A stretch of 11,523 nt of DNA from an uncultured Christensenella sp. (GTDB taxonomy: Bacteria; Bacillota; Clostridia; Christensenellales; Borkfalkiaceae), in assembly GCA_905212395.1 (NCBI GenBank), contig CAJMEI010000017.1, positions 1-11,523 of the forward strand. The letters run 5' to 3'. The position numbers and the translations under genes are program-made. The notes below the pieces were generated by a model that searched no databases, had not been told where the DNA came from, and saw only the letters and a program-made list of their open reading frames with translations. Shown piece after piece: positions 1-6,135 of this stretch (the first letter of the stretch is position 1; each line of letters begins with the position of its first letter).

Positions 1-324
1 GTTTACTCTTTATACGAAAGGGAAAAACTAGCGTTATCTACGAGTAGCAAGACGGGGGTTTTAAATAAACGCACGAGCGAGAGAGTGTGCGCGAAAGCGC
101 AAGCTAAGTTGTCCGAAAAAATATTAAGCGTTTTGACGGAAGAAGAATTATACGTTTTTAAACGCGGAAGAAACGCGAAAAAACCTTCTAAAAGCAAAAG
201 CTGTACGGTTACGGAATACAACATTTCTACGGGAATAGAAGCCGTTATCGGTTTTTTGTATTTAACGGGACAAATAGAAAGGATAAATAAGTTATTAGCA
301 TTTGAAGAAACGGAGTCAATATGA
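1..324 (+). CDS. mrnC: Mini-RNase III, C-terminal part (gene cut by the window edge)
   Basis: The frame is open from base 1 to the TGA at 322-324, giving about 107 codons of a protein that begins outside the window. The visible part matches the Mini-III family, an RNase III-fold enzyme without a dsRNA-binding domain. In Bacillus subtilis it matures the ends of 23S rRNA. Family landmarks are an opening VYSLYERE helix, the core helix containing CAKAQAKLSEK, the RGRNAK block, and STGIEAVIGFLYLTGQ near the end, whose Glu is the expected second catalytic acid. The first catalytic Asp of the family lies just upstream of a VY pair, so it should fall a few bases outside the window. A GTG at 85 is inside the conserved helix and is not the start. 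The stop overlaps the rlmB start as ATGA. Adjacency to rlmB is the usual Bacillota arrangement and supports the call. Confidence 0.9.
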   Translation, partial: VYSLYEREKLALSTSSKTGVLNKRTSERVCAKAQAKLSEKILSVLTEEELYVFKRGRNAKKPSKSKSCTVTEYNISTGIEAVIGFLYLTGQIERINKLLAFEETESI

Positions 325-1034
325 AAATAGAAGGAAAAAACGCAGTAGAAGAATTGATTAAATCGGGTAAAGCGGTTGAAAAAGTAATCGTGCAGAACGG
401 AATGAGAGATTCTGCTTCTCAAAATTTGACGAATTTTATACGTTCTAGAAAAATTAAAATTCAGTTTGCGGACAAGTCTTGCTTAGATAGAGAAAGCCTA
501 GAAGGTAGACATCAAGGGTTTATCGCGTTTACGGAAGATTATAAGTATTCTTCCACGCAAGAAGTTTTGGAAGCTTGCGACGAAAATTCTATTCTTCTTA
601 TTTTAGACGGGATAGTAGACCCGCACAACTTAGGAAGTATAATAAGGGTTAGCGAATGCGCGGGCGTTAAAGGCGTTTTTATAGGTAAAAACAGGAGCGC
701 AAGCGTAAACGAAAGCGTAATAAGAATTTCGCAAGGGAGCGCAAACCACGTTAAAATAGTAAAAGTTACAAATATCAATAATTTAATAGACGAATTAAAA
801 GAAAACGGATTTTGGATTTACGCGTTAGAAGTAGGCGGACAAAATATTTATAAAACCGATTTAAAAGGTAAAATAGCCATTATCGTCGGCGGAGAAGATA
901 CGGGCGTAAATTCTTTAACTAAGAAAAAAAGCGACGTAGTGTTAGAAATTCCGTTGCAAGGAAAAGTAAATTCGCTAAACGCGTCCGTTGCGTGCGGAGT
1001 TGCCGTTTTCGAAGCCGTAAGGCAAAGAATTTAA
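321..1034 (+). CDS. rlmB: 23S rRNA (guanosine-2'-O-)-methyltransferase RlmB, TrmH/SpoU family
   Basis: This 237-residue SPOUT methyltransferase is predicted to transfer a methyl group from S-adenosylmethionine to the 2'-OH of a 23S rRNA guanosine (G2251 in E. coli numbering) during large-subunit maturation. Residues about 1-75 form the small substrate-binding domain, starting with the typical EGKNAVEELI. Residues about 90-237 form the knotted catalytic domain. Its three motifs are visible: motif 1 as NLGSIIR at 103-109 with the presumed catalytic Arg, motif 2 as GGEDTGV at 190-196, and motif 3 as IPLQGKVNSLNASVA at 210-224. Length is normal for the family. GGAG at 312-315 supports the ATG, which overlaps the mrnC stop by four bases. 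The order mrnC-rlmB is conserved in Bacillota. TrmH-type tRNA methylation is a less likely alternative, disfavoured by the RlmB-type N-terminal domain and the context. Confidence 0.92.
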   Translation: MKIEGKNAVEELIKSGKAVEKVIVQNGMRDSASQNLTNFIRSRKIKIQFADKSCLDRESLEGRHQGFIAFTEDYKYSSTQEVLEACDENSILLILDGIVDPHNLGSIIRVSECAGVKGVFIGKNRSASVNESVIRISQGSANHVKIVKVTNINNLIDELKENGFWIYALEVGGQNIYKTDLKGKIAIIVGGEDTGVNSLTKKKSDVVLEIPLQGKVNSLNASVACGVAVFEAVRQRI

Positions 1035-1052
1035 TTAACTTAAAGGGAAAAA

Positions 1053-1607
1053 ATGAAGTTGACGGACGAACAATTGGTTTTGGCGTATAAACAGGGTCAA
1101 AAAGACGCTTTCGACGAGATATATTTAAGGTACAAAAACGCGGTTTTATGTTACGCTCATTCGGTGTATTGCATAGGCGCGGACATAGAAGACGTCGTTC
1201 AGGAAGGGACGCTCGGACTTGTAAAAGCGGTAGAATATTATAACGGTAAATCGAGTTTTAAAAATTTTGCTTTTACCTGTATAAAAACCAATATTATAAA
1301 AGCGGTTAAAAAAATGTTGTCCATAAAAAACTTACCGCTAAACAATTCTTTAGACATTAACGAATGTGAAAAAGAATTAAAAAAAGTCGGGGACAATTTA
1401 GAAGATAAAATAATCTTTAAAGAAAAATTCGACGCGTTATTAGAAAAAGCAAAGGAAGATTTGTCGCCTTTCGAATTAAAAGTTTTAAATTTATTTACGG
1501 AAGGATATTCTTACGTAGAAATAGCGCAAAAACTCGGCAGAAGTCCAAAAACTTGTGACAATGCGTTGCAAAGAATAAAAAGAAAATTATCGGGAGATAA
1601 CAACTAA
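1053..1607 (+). CDS. sigH: SigH-like (Spo0H-type) sigma-70 family RNA polymerase sigma factor
   Basis: This 184-residue protein has sigma region 2 at about residues 7-90 and region 4 at about 137-180, with no region 3. Region 2 carries the promoter-melting core GADIEDVVQEGTLGL at 42-56 and FKNFAFTCIKTNII. Region 4 has a helix-turn-helix, GYSYVEIAQKLGRSPKTCDNALQRIKRKL at 151-179. The DNALQR(I/V)KRKL ending and the GAD-EDxVQEG block closely resemble B. subtilis SigH, which drives the transition to stationary phase, competence and early sporulation. It is shorter than that 218-residue protein, with a trimmed N-terminus and linker. The position after mrnC-rlmB is the standard sigH place, although the yacP/rae1 gene usually between them is absent: the gap here is 18 bases. 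AAAGGG at 1042-1047 is the ribosome site. The TAA overlaps the dnaX ATG by one base. Family assignment is firm; the physiological role in this organism is inferred. Confidence 0.85.
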   Translation: MKLTDEQLVLAYKQGQKDAFDEIYLRYKNAVLCYAHSVYCIGADIEDVVQEGTLGLVKAVEYYNGKSSFKNFAFTCIKTNIIKAVKKMLSIKNLPLNNSLDINECEKELKKVGDNLEDKIIFKEKFDALLEKAKEDLSPFELKVLNLFTEGYSYVEIAQKLGRSPKTCDNALQRIKRKLSGDNN

Positions 1608-3301
1608 TGGCATATCAGGCGTTGTATAGGCGTTTTCGTCCTAAAACTTTTGATAAAGTAATAGGGCAAGAACACGTAACGACAACTTTAATAAATCAAA
1701 TAAAATCTAACAAAATAGGGCACGCTTATTTGTTTTGCGGGGCAAGGGGAACGGGAAAAACTTCTACCGCAAAAATATTTGCAAAAGCCATAAATTGCCT
1801 TTCGCCCGAAAACGGCTCGCCGTGCGGAAAATGCAAAAACTGTTTGGCGCTTGACAATCCTAACACGCCAGACGTATTCGAAATAGACGCGGCAAGTAAC
1901 AATAAAGTCGAAAACGTAAGGGAAATAAGGGATAAAATTTCTTATCCGCCTGTAACGGGAAAATATAAAGTTTACATAATAGATGAAGTGCACATGCTTA
2001 CGGGGGAAGCTTTTAACGCGCTACTTAAAACGTTGGAAGAACCGCCCGCGCACGCGGTGTTTATATTAGCTACTACCGAAGTGTACAAAATTCCCACTAC
2101 TATTTTATCGCGTTGTATGCGTTTCGATTTTCGCCTTGTAGAAACGGACGTTTTGGCAAAACACGTTGGCGAAATATTTGACGAAATAGGAAGAAGTTAC
2201 GAGCAAGACGCCGTAAAATACATCGCTCGCGCGGGGGAGGGTTGCGTAAGGGATTGCTTATCGGTTGCCGAAATATGCGTTTCTTTTTGCGAAGGCGAAA
2301 TTACTTTAAAAAAAGTTTTAGAAGTAATGGGCGCGACCGACGATAAAGAAAATTTCGTTTTAATCGAAAATATCTTATCTTCCCGTAAAGGTGAAGCTTT
2401 AAAGCAGGTAGACGAATTCGTCAAAAGCGGGAAAAGCGTAGGAATGATTTTTAAAGATTTGATAGAATGTTTAAGGGAAACTTTAATATGTTCTACCGCA
2501 AACGGAAATTATTTATCGCTCACGCAAGATAAATATAACGCGTTAAAAAATTTAGGCGAAAAATATTCCGACGAAGAATTTTTAAGAATAATGGAAATTT
2601 TATCTTTTGCCGAAGGCGAAATAAGGTATTCTTCTCAGCCTAGAATAATATTGGAAACGGCAATTTTAAAGGCTAGCGCAAAGAAAAGCGATTATTCGTT
2701 AGAAAGCTTAGCTCTTAGAGTCGGGGATTTAGAAAAAAAGCTCGAAAACGTTTTAAACGGTAGCGTAAAAATTAATTCTTCACAAGCGTTAAACGCAAAA
2801 GAAGAATTAAAAGAGATAAAAAAGGATTTTGCTCAAACCGAAATAAATCAAGTTGGTTTTGTAGAGACTAGCGAAATAAAACGAGCTATAACGCAAAAAG
2901 AAGAAAAACTTGAAGAAGTCAAGTTAAGTAAACCTATAACTGAAAACGTTACGGAAGTTAAACCTTTACCCAAAAAGGAAGTTAAGTTAGAAGATAAAAA
3001 GGTTTGGGGAACGGTAATAAGGGCGCTGAGAAGAACGAGTATTACTCTATACGCCGTTTGTAGCGAAAGACTTGCGGAAGTAAAGGAAGGTAAGCTTATT
3101 ATTTACGCCGACGGAGAAGGTGATTATTCTTTACTCACCAAGCCCGACAATTTTGCGACTATAGAAAAAACTGTTAAAGAAGTTTGTTCTTTGGAAACCG
3201 AAATAGCGGAAAAGAGCAACGAAAAGCAAAAACAAGACGAAATAGACGAACAATATAAACAAGTTGTCGAGTTGTTCGGAAAAGATAAAATAATAAATTA
3301 A
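1607..3301 (+). CDS. dnaX: DNA polymerase III subunits gamma/tau, clamp loader ATPase
   Basis: The 564-residue product loads the beta sliding clamp on primed DNA and, through its C-terminus, should tether the replicative polymerase. The AAA+ core fills about residues 1-240. It shows Walker A GARGTGKT at 45-52, a zinc site with Cys64, Cys73, Cys76 and Cys79, the Walker B segment IIDEVHML at 124-131, sensor-1 ATTE, and the SRC motif at 168-170. The collar domain (III) follows to about residue 365. A charged, low-complexity linker spans about 370-465. The tail from about 466 (WGTVIRALRRTS onward) looks like the alpha-binding tau domain. The start overlaps the sigH stop (TAATG), with GGGAG ten bases upstream. 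Codons 376-378 form an in-frame A AAA AAG heptamer just after domain III, so a shorter gamma-type product is possible. The next genes, ybaB and recR, are its usual partners. Confidence 0.96.
   Translation: MAYQALYRRFRPKTFDKVIGQEHVTTTLINQIKSNKIGHAYLFCGARGTGKTSTAKIFAKAINCLSPENGSPCGKCKNCLALDNPNTPDVFEIDAASNNKVENVREIRDKISYPPVTGKYKVYIIDEVHMLTGEAFNALLKTLEEPPAHAVFILATTEVYKIPTTILSRCMRFDFRLVETDVLAKHVGEIFDEIGRSYEQDAVKYIARAGEGCVRDCLSVAEICVSFCEGEITLKKVLEVMGATDDKENFVLIENILSSRKGEALKQVDEFVKSGKSVGMIFKDLIECLRETLICSTANGNYLSLTQDKYNALKNLGEKYSDEEFLRIMEILSFAEGEIRYSSQPRIILETAILKASAKKSDYSLESLALRVGDLEKKLENVLNGSVKINSSQALNAKEELKEIKKDFAQTEINQVGFVETSEIKRAITQKEEKLEEVKLSKPITENVTEVKPLPKKEVKLEDKKVWGTVIRALRRTSITLYAVCSERLAEVKEGKLIIYADGEGDYSLLTKPDNFATIEKTVKEVCSLETEIAEKSNEKQKQDEIDEQYKQVVELFGKDKIIN
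2734..2763 (+). other. Candidate -1 frameshift site producing a gamma-type DnaX
   Basis: The heptamer A AAA AAG at 2734-2740 is in the zero frame (GAA AAA AAG, codons 376-378), the same arrangement as the programmed E. coli dnaX site. A -1 slip reads seven more codons and stops at TAG 2761-2763, giving a product of about 385 residues that contains only domains I-III. A weak G-rich stretch (GGGGA, 2723-2727) lies six bases upstream, and only weak A/T palindromes follow. The seven-A run (2733-2739) could also allow polymerase slippage. The same heptamer occurs by chance elsewhere in this A-rich sequence, so this is a hypothesis. Confidence 0.4.
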
Positions 3302-3313
3302 GGAGAAATTAAT

Positions 3314-3637
3314 ATGTATAAAGGCGGATTCGGTGGTTTTGGCGGTGGCAATCAAATGCAACAGCTTATGAAACAAGCTCAAAAAATGCAAGCCGAAATG
3401 GAAAAGGCTCAATCGGAATTAGAAGAAAAGGAATTCGAAGGGGTATCTGCAAGCGGAGCTATAAAAGTAGTTTTAAACGGTAAAAAAATCGTAAAAGGCA
3501 TAACTATTTCGCCCGAAATAGTAGACGTTGAAGATTTAGAAATGTTAGAAGACTTAATAGTCGTAGCGTTAAACGACGCTTATAAAAAAATCGACGAATT
3601 CGTAGGGGGAAACAAGCTTTACGGAGCAGGTTTATAA
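3314..3637 (+). CDS. ybaB: YbaB/EbfC family nucleoid-associated DNA-binding protein
   Basis: This small 107-residue protein belongs to the YbaB/EbfC family. Members form dimers with a tweezer-like shape that bind DNA and coat the nucleoid; a link to the neighbouring recombination gene recR is suspected from conserved linkage. A Gly-rich N-terminus (GGFGGFGGGN) is followed by a long amphipathic helix, QMQQLMKQAQKMQAEMEKAQ, and then by the family core EFEGVSASGAIKVVLNGKKIVKGITISPEIV, with an acidic helical C-terminus from about residue 72. Length is normal. AGGAG at 3301-3305 begins in the last base of the dnaX stop and sits eight bases before the ATG. The stop overlaps the recR start by one base. 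The dnaX-ybaB-recR order is widely conserved in bacteria. Confidence in the family is high; a precise cellular role is not established. Confidence 0.93.
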   Translation: MYKGGFGGFGGGNQMQQLMKQAQKMQAEMEKAQSELEEKEFEGVSASGAIKVVLNGKKIVKGITISPEIVDVEDLEMLEDLIVVALNDAYKKIDEFVGGNKLYGAGL

Positions 3638-4230
3638 TGGGTATTTTTATAGAGCCTATCGGTAGGCTTATAAACGAATTTACTCGTCTTCCGGGCGTAG
3701 GACAAAAAACCGCGCAAAGATACGCTTATAAAGTTATATCCATGTCGAATCAAGAAGTCGATTCTTTAATAGAAAGCATAAAAAACGTTAAGAAAAACGT
3801 AAAGTTTTGTAGCGTTTGCGGTAATTTTTCGCAAGAGGACGTTTGTCCTATTTGTAAAAACAGAAAATCGGACGTTATTTGCGTGGTAAAAGAGCCCAAA
3901 GACGTTATCGCTTTTGAAAAAATAAACGAGTTCAACGGCGTTTATCACGTTTTACACGGCACGATAAATCCCTTGCAAGGCATAGGTCCGGACGATATAA
4001 GAATAAAGGAACTTTTGCAAAGGGTGTCGCAAGGCGGAGTTAAAGAAATAATTATGGCTACCAACCCCGACGTAGAAGGGGAAGCTACCGCAATTTATAT
4101 AGCTTCTTTGGTAAAACCTTTGGGTATTAAAGTTACAAGACTAGCCAACGGCATAGCGGTAGGCACGGATATTGAATACGCCGACGTAAACTCTTTATCG
4201 AGAGCTTTATCGGGTAGAAGAGAAATTTAA
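3637..4230 (+). CDS. recR: Recombination mediator protein RecR
   Basis: RecR (197 residues) works with RecO, and RecF at gaps, to load RecA on SSB-covered single-stranded DNA. The domains appear in the usual order. A helix-hairpin-helix lies near the N-terminus with LPGVGQKTAQRYA at 18-30. A four-cysteine zinc site follows (Cys58, Cys61, Cys70, Cys73). A Toprim domain runs from about 79 to 175 and includes VVKEPKDV and ATNPDVEGEATA at 141-152. The C-terminal segment holds the Walker-B-like ring contact region, ending in LSRALSGRREI. The family often has Thr where this protein has Asp145 in TNPxVEGE, a minor change. ATG overlaps the ybaB stop (TAATG), with GGAG ten bases upstream, which indicates translational coupling. 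Length is as expected and no damage is seen. Confidence 0.96.
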   Translation: MGIFIEPIGRLINEFTRLPGVGQKTAQRYAYKVISMSNQEVDSLIESIKNVKKNVKFCSVCGNFSQEDVCPICKNRKSDVICVVKEPKDVIAFEKINEFNGVYHVLHGTINPLQGIGPDDIRIKELLQRVSQGGVKEIIMATNPDVEGEATAIYIASLVKPLGIKVTRLANGIAVGTDIEYADVNSLSRALSGRREI

Positions 4231-4298
4231 AAAAAGAGTCGTTCGGTAAAAACCTTACGGCAAAAACGTAAAAAATTTTCCATTTTTAGGAGAAAATC
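4231..4298 (+). other. Short gap between recR and plsX
   Basis: This 68-base A-rich gap separates two coupled gene groups. A small hairpin can form from TTACG (4255-4259) and CGTAA (4267-4271) around a seven-base loop. It is followed by A-rich rather than T-rich sequence, so it is a poor terminator candidate. AGGAGA at 4288-4293 is the plsX ribosome site, five bases from the ATG. I see no convincing -35/-10 pair and no FapR-like palindrome. A promoter for plsX-rnc-smc could lie here or inside recR but cannot be assigned. Confidence 0.4.
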
Positions 4299-5306
4299 AT
4301 GAAAATAGTAGTAGATACTTGCGGTGGAGATAAGGGAGTTCAAGAAGTCGTTAAAGGGGCGATAAAATCTTTGTCGTTCAATAAAGATTTCAAAGTCGTT
4401 CTCGTAGGGCCAGAAGAAGAAATAAATAACGCGTTAAAAGATTTATCTTACGATAAAGAAAGGGTAGAAGTAGTAAATTCTACCGAAATAATTAATTGTA
4501 ACGAAGCGCCTATGGAAGCAATTCGTAAAAAAACCGATTCTTCTTTAATTGTAGCATGTAAAGTTTTAAAAGAAGACGAAGACGCAAAAGCGTTTGTTTC
4601 TACGGGTTCGACGGGAGCGGTACTTGCAAGCGGAATTTTTAAAGTAGGCAGAATAGACGGCGTTTTACGTCCTGCGCTCGCTCCGCTAATTCCGACTCTT
4701 ACGGGCGGTAAAGTTATGCTTATAGACAGCGGGGCAAACGTAGATTGCAAAAAAGAAAATTTGGTTCAGTTTGCTTTAATGGGTTCTAGCTATATGCAAA
4801 AAGTAGAAAAAATAGCTCGCCCGAGAGTTGCGCTTATATCCAACGGAACGGAAGACAAAAAAGGTTGCGAATTGACGAAAGAAGTTTTTAAACTTTTAAG
4901 CGAAAATCCTAATATCAATTTCGTTGGAAATATGGAAGCGAGAGATATGGTTTCGGGAAAATACGACGTTTTGGTTGCGGACGGCTTTGACGGAAACATA
5001 GCTTTAAAAGCGTTAGAAGGCGGAGCTAAAACCGTTACAACTCTTTTAAAACAAGGTATAAAATCTTCGTTTTGGGCTAAAATCGGCTATTTATTCCTTA
5101 AAAAGACCATTAGCGGAATGAAAGAAAAAATCGACTTTAACAAAATAGGCGGAGCCGTATTTATGGGTGTTGAAAAAATAATGATAAAAGCTCACGGCGC
5201 AAGCGATTCGGATTGCGTTGCAAAATGTATTGCGCAAGCTTATACTGCGGTAGAAAGCGACGTTGTAGGTTGCGTAAGGGAAGCAATCGGTAAAGAACAA
5301 AACTAA
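4299..5306 (+). CDS. plsX: Phosphate acyltransferase PlsX
   Basis: PlsX converts acyl-ACP and phosphate to acyl-phosphate, which PlsY uses for the first acylation of glycerol-3-phosphate. It is a peripheral membrane enzyme of phospholipid synthesis. The 335-residue protein begins with the family pattern MKIVVDTCGGD at 1-11. Other family blocks are FVSTGSTGAVLASG, RPALAPLIPT, LIDSGANVDCKKENLVQFALMGSSYM, NFVGNMEARDM, VLVADGFDGNIALKALEG, and the C-terminal GGAVFMGVEKIMIKAHGASD. Many relatives have NIGEE where this protein has SNGTED, a modest variation. AGGAGA five bases before the ATG makes a strong start. Its TAA overlaps the rnc ATG by one base. In many Bacillota fabD, fabG or acpP lie between plsX and rnc; here they are missing, so acyl carrier protein must be encoded elsewhere. 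Confidence 0.95.
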   Translation: MKIVVDTCGGDKGVQEVVKGAIKSLSFNKDFKVVLVGPEEEINNALKDLSYDKERVEVVNSTEIINCNEAPMEAIRKKTDSSLIVACKVLKEDEDAKAFVSTGSTGAVLASGIFKVGRIDGVLRPALAPLIPTLTGGKVMLIDSGANVDCKKENLVQFALMGSSYMQKVEKIARPRVALISNGTEDKKGCELTKEVFKLLSENPNINFVGNMEARDMVSGKYDVLVADGFDGNIALKALEGGAKTVTTLLKQGIKSSFWAKIGYLFLKKTISGMKEKIDFNKIGGAVFMGVEKIMIKAHGASDSDCVAKCIAQAYTAVESDVVGCVREAIGKEQN

Positions 5307-6133
5307 TGGGAATTTTTGAATTAAGCGAAGTAGAAAAAAAGCTAGGTTACGTTTTTAAAAATAAAAATTTACTTAGAACGTGTTTCGTTCATTCGTCTTT
5401 TTCCAACGAAAACAAGTCTAGCGAAAGTAACGAAAGGCTTGAATTTTTGGGGGATTCCGTACTCGGAATGGTCGTTGCGGAATACTTGTTTTTAAGGGAT
5501 AAAGAATTTAGAGAAGGCGTTTTGACAAGCGAAAAGCAAAAATACGTTTCAAGCGTACCGCTTGCCGAAACTACCCGTAAAATAGGTTTAAATAAATTTT
5601 TACTTTTAGGCGTCGGCAACGAAAGCGATAGGGATAAAAACAGCATTTGCGAAGATTTGTACGAGGCTACCGTCGGGGGACTGTATTTAGACGGCGGAAT
5701 GGAAGTTGCCAAAAAATTTATTTATTCCACGCTTTTAACCGATAGAGTTAAAGAAAAAACGATAGATTATAAAAGCGAATTGCAAATGTTTACGCAAGGC
5801 AAAAAAATGGGTGTTCCAGTTTATAAAGTTTTGTCGCAAACAGGACCTAGCAATAATCCGACTTTTAAAATTGCGGTGTTTGTGCAAGATAAGCAAATTT
5901 GCAGTGGAACGGGCAATAAAAAATCGGTTGCGGAACAATTATGCGCAAAAAAAGCTTTAGAATTATATAAAAATAATTCAAATAAACAAAATTGTCCGAA
6001 AGGGACGAATAAAAACGAAAAAACATCTAAAAAAAGTAATAAAAATAAAGTAAACAACTCAAAAAAAGGACTTGCTAAAAATAACGCAAATCTAGTTAAA
6101 AAGAAAATACAAAAAAATAACGGAGCAAATTAA
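5306..6133 (+). CDS. rnc: Ribonuclease III with a Lys/Asn-rich C-terminal tail
   Basis: RNase III cleaves double-stranded RNA in rRNA precursors, mRNA leaders and antisense duplexes. Residues about 1-150 form the endonuclease domain. The signature NERLEFLGDSVLG at 42-54 carries acidic metal ligands (Glu43, Glu46, Asp50), and DLYEATVGGLYLDGG at 117-131 carries Asp117 and Glu120. The dsRNA-binding domain spans about 154-224, from DYKSELQMFTQG to AEQLCAKKALELY. Beyond it, residues about 225-275 are a low-complexity tail rich in Lys and Asn with some Ser, which most bacterial RNase III proteins lack. The tail is unlikely to be folded and could add nonspecific RNA binding; that is inference. The ATG overlaps the plsX stop by one base. 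smc begins two bases after the stop, in the common rnc-smc arrangement. Confidence 0.95.
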   Translation: MGIFELSEVEKKLGYVFKNKNLLRTCFVHSSFSNENKSSESNERLEFLGDSVLGMVVAEYLFLRDKEFREGVLTSEKQKYVSSVPLAETTRKIGLNKFLLLGVGNESDRDKNSICEDLYEATVGGLYLDGGMEVAKKFIYSTLLTDRVKEKTIDYKSELQMFTQGKKMGVPVYKVLSQTGPSNNPTFKIAVFVQDKQICSGTGNKKSVAEQLCAKKALELYKNNSNKQNCPKGTNKNEKTSKKSNKNKVNNSKKGLAKNNANLVKKKIQKNNGAN

Positions 6134-6135
6134 CA

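Noticed and set aside
85..324. A 79-residue frame starting at GTG 85 as a separate small gene
   Set aside because: The frame is open back to base 1 and the upstream codons match Mini-RNase III, so the GTG is an internal Val codon.
3..422. - strand frame of 139 residues opposite mrnC and rlmB
   Set aside because: Both + strand genes are well recognised here; the antisense product is Phe/Leu/Ser-rich as expected from a shadow frame.
4255..4271. TTACG/CGTAA hairpin as a recR terminator
   Set aside because: The stem has only five pairs and is followed by A-rich sequence rather than a T-run.
5335..5341. A AAA AAG heptamer near the start of rnc as a frameshift site
   Set aside because: Slippage at codon 12 would destroy an essential-type enzyme; it serves better as evidence for how often the heptamer arises by chance.
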